Source: Hippophae tibetana
Lineage: Eukaryota; Streptophyta; Magnoliopsida; Rosales; Elaeagnaceae
Assembly: GCA_037013495.1 (NCBI GenBank)
Contig: CM072807.1
Location: 15,627,001 to 15,691,000 of the forward strand
Length of the DNA stretch: 64,000 nt
Direction: 5' to 3'
The position numbers and the translations under genes are program-made. The notes under the pieces are model-generated. The model was not told where the DNA came from. It searched no databases and worked only from the letters and a program-made list of their open reading frames with translations. Positions 36,781-48,336 of the stretch are shown here, piece by piece; positions within the stretch are counted from its first letter, which is position 1; each line of letters opens with the position of its first letter.

Positions 36781-38032
36781 TGTCTTTCTCTATGGCATTT
36801 ACTATGTCGGTAGAGAGCTTCGCTTGCATTATATATAGAATTGTATGCTTCTCACCTCTAACCACTACTAAGGAGCCTTTTGTAAGTTTCCATTTGTCAT
36901 AAATGAAGGAGCTGCAATATCCTTCATTTGCAAGTTTGCGCACAGAGATCAAATTCAGGCGCATATCTAGAATATGCTTGACATCTTTTAAAAATAGTCT
37001 AGCTTTGTTCTCTGTTTCCAAGCAAACGTCTCCTCTACCTACTACTTTTGACAGGCTTTCATTCCCCATTCTAACAACACCAAAACTTCCAAGTGTGTAT
37101 GATGAGAAAAATTCTCTACGTGATGTAGCGTGAACTGTACCACCACTATCAATCACCCAACTGGTCTCGTGTGATGCAAGATTGACAAAATCTTCATCAT
37201 AAACGATATTGAACTCGTCTATGGTATTTGTTTGCTCATCATCACTGTTGTCGTCTTTCTTCATTACTTTTCCTTTGTTTGTTTCTTGTTCCTTCTTGAA
37301 CACTCGACAAAATTTCTTAATATGACCCTTCCTCTTGCAGTGATGGCATTCAACATTGGAAAATTTGTTTGATTTGCCTCTGCTCTTGCTTCTGGGTTTT
37401 TGTTCTTTGTACAGTCTCCTTCTTCTAGACTCTGTGATAAGGGCTTGTGCTCCTGAATCTCTTTCCTTGTTTTGTTTCTCATATGAGAACAAGGCTTCTA
37501 TAACAACTTCAAACTTCATCTTGTCTTTTGCATAAGTCAGAGTTTTTGTGATATGATTATATGATGAGGGTAGCGATGCCAACAACATCACAACTTTCTC
37601 TTCATCGCCAAAACTCACATTAAATCTTGCTAAGTGAGAAAACTTGCTGTTGAAATTGCTAACATGTTGCATCATGCTCACATTATCTTCCTTCCTCATC
37701 TGATATAGCTCCTTACACAAATAAAATTTATTGGCAAGGTTCTTTGACATGTACATGTTTTCCAGAGTCTCCCATGTTTCTTTAGCAGTCTTGAAATTTT
37801 TTTATTCAATATTTTGCAAGACACTGTCTGAGAGATTTAGACGGATTGTACTAGCTGCAACCTCATCTATTTCCTCCCATTGTTCCTCGGTGACGGTTGC
37901 TACCTTCTTTTCTTTTCCCAACAACGCCTTATGAACCTTCTGTTGAATGAAAATATCCTTCATCCTCCTTTGCCATAAAGAGAAATTATTATTGTCATTA
38001 AATTTCTCAATATCTACCTTTTGGCTTGACAT
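36781..38032 (-). pseudogene. Copia element 2 gag and protease
   Basis: Gag opens at 38032 with MSSQKVDIEKFNDNNNFSLW, as in Tnt1. The CCHC knuckle (CHHCKRKGHIKKFC) is near 37305-37350. The protease DSGGTVHAT motif lies near 37130-37160, followed by the KDVKHILDMRLNLISV junction. Confidence 0.9.
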
Positions 38033-38169
38033 TTTTTTCCCGCTGAGTTTCTTTTTCTGTAAGTAAATATGCCTTGGACCTAATAAAATCTTTTCTACTG
38101 TGGCAGATTAGTCTATGCTGCAACCACAGAGCATATTAAGAATTTTACTAGATCAGCTCTGATACCAGT

Positions 38170-38397
38170 TGTTGGGCACAACGGGTAAAAATAAAATGAA
38201 TTCAACATAGTAAAATAATGACACCAGAAATTTAACGTGGTTCACCCTTTAATTTGAGCTAAGTCTATCAGACAAACTCCGAAAAATATTTCTTCCACTA
38301 ATAAAATTAATTGGTACAAAGTGAGAGACAATATAACAAATTGAGATAATCCTAAAATAGTGTCACATAAATGTTTCCCAAACTCACTATTTTATCA
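38170..38397 (-). repeat. 5' LTR copy of copia element 2 (short)
   Basis: Starts TGTTGGGCAC just beside the primer-binding site and ends TTTATCA, immediately followed by CTATG. It is 228 bp, shorter than the left-hand copy. Confidence 0.8.
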
Positions 38398-38402
38398 CTA
38401 TG

Positions 38403-41400
38403 TTTGTTTTGTAAATTTTTAGGTTTCTAGTTCGGGTGTGATTTTCTTTCTTGTTTGCTATGATGATGTGGTGGTTGTGGGGTGTGTTATGTTTGTGTGA
38501 TTAAGAGTATATTTTATTAAATATGTTAATTATAATAGTATTAGATTAAATTGTATAAAATTTATTTAAATCGACATTAAATATATTTTTAAATTTTCAT
38601 TATATTTTAAAATAATAAAAAATATTATTTTTAATATGAGATGAAAAAAATCAAAACACATAATTTTATAATAAAAAATTCAGATATAATAAATTACGTG
38701 TCTATTATGGTGTAGATCCCCACTTTTTTATTTTGTCAAATTTTTACATATTTTATTATTTATATATTGTACTATATAATTTTATTTTACAGTTAAATAC
38801 ATAATTATATCACAATTTTTCATAATGTGCAGTAAACATGTTGTAACGATATTTTTACTCTTGCACAAGGGGTGAGTTTATACATTCTTCTCTTGTACAT
38901 GCACTTGCTACTATCCTTGTTACTAGATACTAGTAGAAGCTGATTCCTGGGGTATCTTTTTCATGCTGCTAAAGATGGAAGTCACAGTTGTTTAAGGCTT
39001 ATATTGATGATGTTAGCCTTGTGTTAGTGACTCTTGTTATGGCTCTTAGGTTGTAATTGATTGTTGGTATTATAATGAAATATTGCCTCTATACATATTC
39101 TTATTATTTTTAAAAACAATAAAAAGCATGGAAAGTCAATGCATAACCTCTCGGAAAAAATCAGCCGGATAATCTTCAACAGCTTCTTCTTCTTTTCTTT
39201 ATCTTTTTCTTTTTAATTTGATAGATTAGACTTTAACTCTTTTTTCTCCTTTTTAATAGAAATTTGTAGTATAATATTTTTACTATTTAAATTATTATTG
39301 CTTCAATTAGCTTCAATAATCACAATTTTATATAACAATTGCGATATTAAAGTAAAATTAATAAAAATAATAAAATAAATAATTTATTTATAATGATAAA
39401 AATAATTATGATATATCATTACTCATTAATATATAAAAAATCTTGGATAAAACATGGGTATAGTCAAGTAGTTATTACATCCTTAAATAAAAACTCTTCA
39501 TTTTTAAATAAAGAGATATTTTAATAAACACGTTGGGATTAATGGTATACATATGCATTTAGCGTATTTTATGTACAATTTTGTTTTCGATAACAATTAA
39601 AGTTGCAATTTTTTGACAATATTTTTTAACTTATATTAAAGATTGAAAGTTTTAAAAATAATTATTTATAAAAATTATAAAATATGAATAAATTGTTTAA
39701 ATTATATTAGAAAATTAATTTTAAAATTAAAAAAAAATGCTTTTTAAGAACAATTACAAATACCATAGCAACTATATTTTTTAAAAAAAATTTGAGAATA
39801 AATTTTAAAAATAATGGTCAAATAATTTATTATTATTTTTAATATTATTGAAAATTATTTTCTAATTATGATTTAAAATAATTTTTAAGAACTGTACAAG
39901 TTAAACGGTCAACCTGACACTTATATTTTTTTTAAATTACTCATTTAATTAAAAATTATCTTTATCCACAAAATAATGGTAGAAAATTTTAGTCATTTAA
40001 TTTTTTTTAATATTTTCCTCTTTTTTTTATCTATATATCTACTCTTGTTTTCTTTTTTCTTCTATCTCTTATCTTTCTCACACTTTTATCTATATTCAAA
40101 AAAATTATCTCATTTATTTTCTACTAAATTCTAAACTTTAAACTCTTTATACTAACCTTAATCTCAATGAGAGAAAAAATAGAAGAAAAAAAAGTGAAAA
40201 TGTGAAAATTTTAAAGTACTTAATACTCTCCAACTTTATACACACATTTCTTTTTAGAGTGAAATAATGAACATGTCTGATAACTATTACAATTAGAGTA
40301 ATTAATTACATTAGTTTTTTGTGACAGTTTAGTCACTGACCTTAAAAAAAGTGACAATTTAGTTTAAACTGTCAAATTTTAGATTTTTTTAGAAACTTTT
40401 ATTTTATTTTTTCAAATGAATTTGAAAAAGAAAGTTTTAACATAAATATTTTATGAAACTCTTAAAATAAAAATTTTAAAAAATAGAAAAAATGAAAAAA
40501 ATATAAAAATTAACCATTTAGATATATGAGAGTACTTTTTAAAAAAAATAGTCTAAGCTATCATTAAAAAAAAGCTATAAGACCTAAGCAATCTATTCCA
40601 AAAAGATAATGAATCTATTTACATCCACACTTCACTCGTTCTACCAAATAGATACATTTTAGTAATGTTGTAAATTGAGATAAAATGTTAATAAGATTCA
40701 TGATATAATACATTAATTTTTAAAACTCATCTCATCTTATTTCATTTAATTTTTAATAGGATGAGATGGTAATTAAATAGTATTAATTAAGAAATCTCAT
40801 TTGTCCATAGTGTGCTTAAATGAGACAAGTAAAAATAAAAAAAATAAAAAAAATATGATACATGATTATTTATAATTTAAGTTTAATAAGAAAAATAATA
40901 TCACATATGTTTAAAGTTATTTAAGCTATAATCTAAATATGATGATATGCTTTTTAAATAAAATGAAAAAATATTATACCATGATTTCATTATAAACATT
41001 AAATAAGATGAAATAAATCACTTTATTTCTCTACATTTAAGATAATTTTAATACTTCTAAGATATCACTTAATAACTTGAGCAACAATAAATATCTAAAA
41101 AGAAAAAAATTAGTATAAGCTTATTACAGGGTGTCAATTTGTGCAAGTTGCTCTAATTTTAATTAGTCAAATTAACCTAGTTCAAAATAGTCCAACCCTA
41201 ACACAAATAGAATTTAATTCTTATCATGAATTACCAACCTTTAACCCAAACAAAAAATTCATGACAGTCCAAACTAACTTAGAAACCCCATCCTACACTT
41301 CATCCAAAATTTAAAATTTAACTATCATTCCTATTTAAAATCTTTACGTGGATATATTAAATATCTCTAAAGAAAACATGAGTTCAAGTAATATTTTAAA

Positions 41401-43066
41401 TATTATTTTTATTTTTAAATTTTAAGTATTTATTATAAATGAAAATTTATAAAAACGATAAGATAATAATAAAAAACTAGCATAAAATATATGAAAAGGA
41501 TAATAAAATATCATTTATTTTTAGTTAATAATAATAATAAAATATTTATATGAAAAGGATAAAAATAAAATATATATAACAAGAAATACATAATTCTTTT
41601 ATATTAAACAATATTGATAGTATCTTGTTAAAAACTAATTTGAAATAATAATAATAAATATAAAATAATTATAAGATTTTATATTTTTAGAATTTAAATA
41701 AATATTTTGAATAATTTTTATAAACAAAATTATTGATGTTTTAATATAATAAAAATAAAAAAAATATAGAATATATAATGTATTACATATGATTATTTTA
41801 AGTTTAAATATATTTAATTTATAAAAAAAATAAATATTAATTTTTTATATATTTATTAAAATATGCTATATAATTTTAGATAACAATAAAACTTCGCTTT
41901 TAAGGAGGACAAATGATATAAGATTAAGTGGAAGTATTGTTGAGTCTCGATGGCGAAAATGAGAGGTGGTAATGGGATTGGGATGTCGACAAAAACTAGC
42001 ATAAAAGAAAGAGATGTAAGTTTTTGGGTTATAGCCTTATGGGTATCAGCTTTTAGGGTCTAGGTTTTGCATTTTTTAGATGACGATGCTTTATTATTAA
42101 AAATGAAATTAGATACTAATTGTTTAATTTAATTACCATTATTATACCGAATCCCAATCCCTTAATCTGTGAATTGCAGAGTCATCGTTGGACAAACACC
42201 CATTTTCTCATTTTAGAAGCCAAAGTTCAACCTTATTGATCTGAATCAAAGAAGATACTACTTTGAATAAGTTTTTTTTGGTGTGAACTTTGAAAGTTAC
42301 AAAATATAATAGCACCCAAGCTCTATTTCATTCCAAAATTTAAATTATTGAGTGGTATTAATGTGGGTAATCTTGAATACTTACAAGTAAAAAAGGAACT
42401 TCAAAGTAGTTACCCACCCTTAAATTAATTATGTTTAACTATGACACCACACCTAACACAAGTCAAGTCATTTAGTGGTTAGCAAAGATATTTTTATTTT
42501 ATTATTTTTTCTGACTACGATGGATTTGATTTCATAGTTAGGGTTTAAACCAAAAAAAAAAAGTGCAATATCTAGTTATTTGTTAAAAATTAATTGTTTC
42601 TGCATAAATTTATGGAAAAAGGTATGATTATGCAAGACGAAGCGAACTTTTTCCACAGTTTCTTCCCCCTCCTTTGAATTTAATGGAGAGAAATCATCAC
42701 AATATCTGAATTTCTATTTAATCGAGGTAAAGAAATTATTACGTGAGAACAGAGACATAACTATCTCATTCACATGGAGTATACGTATAAGATTTTCCAA
42801 ACTAAAAACACAAGAAGCCACTTCTTGTACAAGAGTGTAAATGATGGCCATTATTATTTGGTAAGCTTCTTGGTTCCAATGAAAATAAGAACTTGCTTTG
42901 GTATACTATTCACATGAATTGGTGTCCAGCAGGACAAAAAATATTCAGCAGCATTGAATACAGGAGCTAAGTAGTTAAATAAGGTGGAGAAGATGAGTTG
43001 CGTGTAATGCGTCGCATGAGGACCCAGAAGATCCTTGGATAAACATATTTCAGACAGATGAAACTA
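38403..43066. other. AT-rich intergenic sequence
   Basis: About 4.6 kb with no supported gene. Very AT-rich from 39200 to 41900. A less AT-rich patch at 41890-42560 has no coherent frame. The E2 gene's 3' untranslated region probably lies at about 42830-43066 on the - strand. Confidence 0.5.
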
Positions 43067-45583
43067 TCAAGAATCAGTGGAACGTCGTGCACAGAGCCGT
43101 ATCCTCCTGAAAATTACCACAATGGAAATTAGATAAGCTGACAAACAAATAGAGGGTGTGGTTAAGTCTAAAAAAACATATTTACGAACTTGTTATAAGC
43201 TTGAATGTCATGTTGAAGCAGCTTAGCAGCCTCAGGGTTTGCAGGACTTGTAGGGTTTGGATCAGTAAGGAGGGACTACAGCAAAATGGAACAGAAACTT
43301 TAGTGTGATTTATGAATGATTTAGCAAGGGATTTGACAGTAATTAGCATATTATGTATTGAAATATTACCTGAACTGAGGTTAAGATTGTAGACACATTG
43401 TGACATGGTGACCATGCGTCCTGAATTATATCCATGCAAAGTGTACCGTCCGGGTAAACTACAAAACCAAATGACACAGGTTATTCCCATAAGCAAACGT
43501 CAAAACGTGAATTGATAGAAATAGTATTCCAACCACGATAGTAATCAAATCTCCGAATGTTAAAAAAGACTATATTTTCTATGTCGGAAACACAACTAAA
43601 GAATGAGTGCAACCATAAATCCTCTATGTATCTATTTTTTAATTTGGCACAACAGCTAAAGAATGAATGCAACCACTGACACCCTCAAGCATCACGAAAC
43701 TGACTACAGCATTGGTTCGAAGAGCCAGGTCACTGCAGAATGGTTAATGGTTATACCAGTTAAGGACACTCTATAATACAATAAGAAATGTACGGAAACA
43801 AAAAAATTGAAGCTTCTTGTCAAACCTACAAGTCAGAGTTGAGATTATGATTCACTGGCTAGAGGCGTCTCTAAAGCCTATTTTTGAAAGTTCACTTCTA
43901 AATTTTTAATTGTTGAACAAGGCTTGAAAGACTAACATATCAATAAACAAGATTCGTGTTGTTGTAAGATACATGAGAGGATCACCATTAGACTTTTAAG
44001 AGTGCTATATAAGATTTTGTCTTTCATAGCTCGAGATGTATTGGCCATATCGATATCTACTGTAGTATCTAAATTTGCATTCTCCATTAGTGGTCGAACA
44101 ATTAGTCCATACAAAAGTTTCTTATCTTCTAAAACTGTGCAATCCTTGATTTGCACTCAAAATTGGATTCATTCTTCTCTAATCACTGATATCCAAGAGT
44201 CATTTAATGAAATTGAGGCTCTAAAATCAGGTATATTAAATAAACTTTCAAGTAACATTTAAAGTCTAAATGTATATAGACTAATTGGTTATCATATTAT
44301 GTGAAAATGAAAATGTTTAAAAAATTATTGTGTTTACTTCTAGGTTATTTATATTTCTAACTTTTCAATTTTCGATCGTGTAAATGTTTTGAATGGTATT
44401 GATGACTTAAACTTTGAATAATTATTTCAAGTAGTTCATGCGATTACTACTATTTGGAAAGTGAAGCTTTAGAGGGAACAATACTTTGGAATTTTTTCGT
44501 TATTTTAATATAGTTTGAAGTTTGACCTTTAAATTTTTTTAAATTTTATGTTAAAACTTTAGATACTTAGAGTTAACTTTATGTAATTGATGTTGAACTT
44601 TTTTTCTTTTGAATCATTTATGTTTAACTTTTTTTAATCATGTTGTTAAATTTGTATGGATAATATTTTTATTTTAAATTTTTCTTTGATCTCATGCAAT
44701 TTTTCATTTTACAGGTAATTATTATGAATTTGACCCTATCTGATATGACTAATCCGATCGAATTCGGATCAACATTTACAGAAGATCGGATTTAGATTGA
44801 CTTAAAAATGGCAGTTTCGATCCTATGCTCGGCTCTAGTGTTTAAATGTGATCCTACAAATATTACAAACACTACTAATTTAACCACCAAAGGCATTAAA
44901 AATAATCCGTGCCTCTGAAAGTGCTTTCTGGTAGTGCATCCAAATTCTAAACGTACTACCACTGATACAAATGGTTCAGTTTAAATATCAAAACTGCAAA
45001 GAAAAAAAAAAGCATTGACCCAAGAAAAGTAGAATTGGGGGATCACTTAGACTAACCATTAGGATGAAAAATTTCGGAAGTGAATCGAACACGAGGCGGC
45101 TTTTCGGGGTAAGTATCGCCAAATGTCAATCTCAGACTGAAGACACCCCCTGAAAATTTCAAATTTCAGTTAACATGACAATTAGAAAAATCAAATAAAA
45201 CCTAATTCATAGAAAACAGTGAAAGAACGAAAAACAATTTCCTTTGTGTGGAAGGATTCAAGATAGGATCTATATCTACCTTCCCAAGGAGTTTCCTCAG
45301 GTCCAATAACTGTAGCACTCCACACGAATATGTTATCATCAGACAATGGACTCGCACTGCAACCCTAAACCCAATCGAAACCAATTGAATCCCATTTTCA
45401 TGAAAATCAAAAGAAACTAAAATTTCAAGACGTTTGTTGTTTACTTTGGTTAATTAAAAATCAAGATTACCTTCCATATAATAAAATAAAATAAAATAAA
45501 AAAAGAATCAATATTACCTCAGGAGGTTCATTAGTAATAGCTTTGAGATCAGCCATTAGACGAAGCTGAGACGACGATACCAT
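43067..45583 (-). CDS. RAD6/UBC2-like ubiquitin-conjugating enzyme E2
   Basis: An E2 accepts ubiquitin from E1 on an active-site Cys and passes it to substrates with an E3. Six exons on the - strand: 45583-45518, 45364-45280, 45149-45057, 43458-43370, 43275-43190 and 43106-43067. They total 459 nt, exactly 152 aa, the length of RAD6/UBC2. Residues 1-22 begin [16 protein letters not shown]. The HPN motif (FHPN) is at 78-81 and the catalytic Cys is residue 89 in [16 protein letters not shown]. Then come [17 protein letters not shown] and a basic tail [12 protein letters not shown]. The sequence is well diverged from canonical plant UBC1-3 (which start MSTPARKRLMRDF and end in EVVEQSW), so it is a separate E2 branch. 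The last intron uses a weak GTTCGT donor, chosen because it alone restores the family-like tail. Intron 3 (43459-45056) is large and carries hAT DNA. Confidence 0.9.
44002..44262 (+). pseudogene. hAT transposase C-terminal fragment in E2 intron
   Basis: The + strand frame reads [39 protein letters not shown] and [12 protein letters not shown], the dimerisation (hATC) region of plant Ac/Tam3-type transposases (usual form ARDVLAIPISTVASESAFS). Only the last roughly 80 residues remain, ending at a stop at 44260-44262. The catalytic RNase-H-like part and the BED zinc finger are absent, so it is non-functional. It lies antisense within intron 3 of the E2 gene. Confidence 0.85.
44263..44840 (+). 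mobile_element. 3' end of hAT element
   Basis: After the transposase fragment, AT-rich sequence leads to GATCGGATTTAGATTGAC and then ATGCTCGGCTCTAGTG (44825-44840). The latter resembles the reverse complement of the TAGGGCYGAGCA-type termini of plant hAT elements. A matching left terminus was not found. Confidence 0.5.
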
Positions 45584-47961
45584 GTCCAGATCTAGTAGAA
45601 GTAGACACCCGCAATTGCAAATGCAATGATATTTGCAACAAAATCGAGAGAATGCCTGTCAACACAAACTTCTCTGCGTCAAAGAGAAAGGTGCTGGATT
45701 TGGAAATTTTATTCCTCTCTTTTAACAAAATTACTAACTAGCTTTGGACGTTTTTTTGTGTAAATCTCAGTCAATACACTGTTTCTGCTACATTAATGAT
45801 TTAGCCGTGAGTTCATTTCAAAAAAATCACACGGTTACACCATGTAAGTTGGATATGACCGAATAATATTTTATTAAATTAAAAAAAATGTATATTATTT
45901 TATATAAATACAATATATCGAATTAAAAAATTACTATAATTATAATATATTGAAAAAATATAAAAAATAACATACAATAAAAGAATTTTCTATTTTTTTT
46001 GTGTGATTGTGTTTATTGTTTATTTAAAAAAATTGTTTCTATAAAGTCAGTCCAAAAATAAGTTTGACAATTGCTTATGTGAAACTTTGAGAAATTTTGT
46101 TCTATCCACGTATAAATTGAGTTCTTTTTTCCATTTTTTTAAATATTTTAATATTTTAATTATTTTATTTCATAAATTAATATATTAGTTATTTTTTGAA
46201 AAAAATTATACTAATTTAATCACTTTATTATTATATTTTTTTATTTTTTTAATTACTTTTATCAATTTTGATATTTTGATATATTTTATTGTCAAAAAAT
46301 TTAATTTATATTAAATTAAACCTTATTAACAATAACAGTAAATACTTGAAAATAAAAATATTTTAAAAAATTAAAAATTAGTCATTAAAATTTACTAGAA
46401 TGATTAAAATATTTATAAATATAATAATAAATTAACTAATAAATATCAATTTAAAGTAAATTTACTTAGACTAACTGATGAAAATAAATGTACTATAAAT
46501 AAAATTTTCCTTTTTAAATTATATATATATATTACTTTGTAAAGGGAATATCATTTAGAATAATATAATAATTATAGCGTTATTTGGAATTTTTTATTTT
46601 AAAAGTAAATTTTATTATATTTTTAAAATTATCTTAGATATTCAATATTACAATTAGAGACTGAACATTCAAATAATTTAATTTAATTTAAATATTTGAT
46701 AGGTTACATTTAAATTATATTAAACTAATAAATTTTATAATTAAATTATATTTGAATTTAAAAATATATAATCTGTTAAAATTTAAATTAATAGATTTTA
46801 TAATATAATGTAATTCAATATAAATTAAATTAATATTAAACTTTAAATAAATATATATATTATTTTATAACATGTTATATTTAAATATTATACTATCACA
46901 ATTACGTTAAATTTATTTTATAATGTGTTATATTTAAATATTACATACTATAATTATGTTGAATTATTATTTTAATTTAAAATAAAAATGAATAAAAAAT
47001 CTTTATAATAATTTGATAATTATCTAATGATACTTCTTATTCTTTTAATTTTCTTAATTGTGATTGTAAATAATAAATTTTGATAAAAGTTTATTAATTT
47101 AAAATTTAAATAATGTGTATATCTTATTTTATATATGATAATAATTCATAAATAAATTTTAACATCAATACCATTTTATTTTATCAACAAATATAATCTA
47201 TTTTAATTTAAATTGAATCCAATTGATTAATTTACCTTTAAATTAAAAATCTTTAAACTTTTACAAATCAAATTAATAAAAAAAATAAACATGTTGCTAA
47301 TCATAATTTGAATGTCATTTCAAATTACAACGTATGGTGAATACAAACTATACAAGTTTGTATAACCAATACATTTAATTTGTATGAATTTAATTTATTT
47401 ATTTTTTAATTACACTGTACAATCTAATTTTTTCTTCCCATCAATGTCTTAATGTTATTTTTTTTAAGTAATAATATCCGCATGTTTATTAAAAAGTATT
47501 TACAATTTTATTTATATAATTTTATATAATCATATGATTAATTATAAATTAAAATTATAATGTATAGATTAAAAATTAAACAGTTATGTAAAAATTTGGT
47601 ATGCATAATAGGTGTGAATCAAAACTATATTAGATATTTTGTTTTGTATGTCTGAAATTTTATTTTTAAAATTATATATCTCAATTTATTTTTATCAAAT
47701 TCAAATATTTTTTTAGTTTTTAAATATAAATTATTTTATTAAAATATTTATTATCAATTTTATTCGATTATATTATATAAATTTTCACAAACTATTATAT
47801 AAAATAATTATAATATAATTTATAAGGTTATTACAATATAATATATTTAACATATTGTTGAACCATTTTACACTTTTTGTTTGCTTTCCATTATGGTAGA
47901 AAACTGTTAACAGCTCCACTCCTTCATGAGTCGTGAGCTCATAACAAAAAAACTAAAACAA
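45584..47961. other. E2 upstream region and AT-rich spacer
   Basis: 45584-45780 likely holds the E2 5' leader and promoter. The rest is very AT-rich with no gene; near 46860-46980 a ~55-bp block (TGTTATATTTAAATATTA) is tandemly duplicated. Confidence 0.5.
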
Positions 47962-48245
47962 TGGAAATTTACATCAATAGTGCTAAAGAACTTATCAACC
48001 ATGTCATTGTTGTTGGTGACTCTATCAATCCAAGGGAATAAGTGTTATATGTGATGGGTGGTTTGGAAGTAAGTTATACCTCACTTATGACAAACATAAC
48101 AAATAAAAAACATGTACCTAGCTTGGATGAGGTATTCACCAAAATGTACTCATGCAAAACACCTGCAAAGAATGAATATGCCTAATTACATGCTCATTCA
48201 AGCCAATCTAGCTAAATCCAGTGGTATTACCGGTGGACACACAAT
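47962..48245 (+). pseudogene. Ty1/copia gag fragment
   Basis: Readable words YINSAKELINHVIVVGD, LYVMGGLEVSYTSLMTNI and VPSLDEVFTKMYS match the UBN2-type gag of copia elements (usual form ILGGLGPEYN...VTSITSR...LEELHALL). An isolated fossil scrap; no other domain or LTR of the same element is seen nearby. Confidence 0.65.
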
Positions 48246-48336
48246 GTTTCTTTCTTTTTATCCTTACAGCTTTACTTAATTTCATGACCTTGATAAATAC
48301 ACCACTCATAAGCAGAATCGGGATCGTCGATCCTGT

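Larger units (their letters stand above)
33448..38397 (-). mobile_element. Ty1/copia LTR retrotransposon, Tork/Tnt1-like (element 2)
   Basis: A - strand copia fossil of about 4.95 kb, related to but distinct from element 1. The primer-binding site TGGTATCAGAGC (- strand) is at 38156-38167, next to the right LTR copy at 38170. Gag, protease, integrase, RT and RNase H text follow in copia order. The coding region is broken in several places. The pentamer CTATG flanks both outer edges (33443-33447 and 38398-38402), a likely target-site duplication. The two LTR copies differ clearly in the shared part, so the insertion is old. Confidence 0.92.

Noticed and set aside
43932-44156. Minus-strand 74-codon frame in the E2 intron
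   Set aside because: It is the shadow of the hAT transposase text, which is clearly on the + strand.
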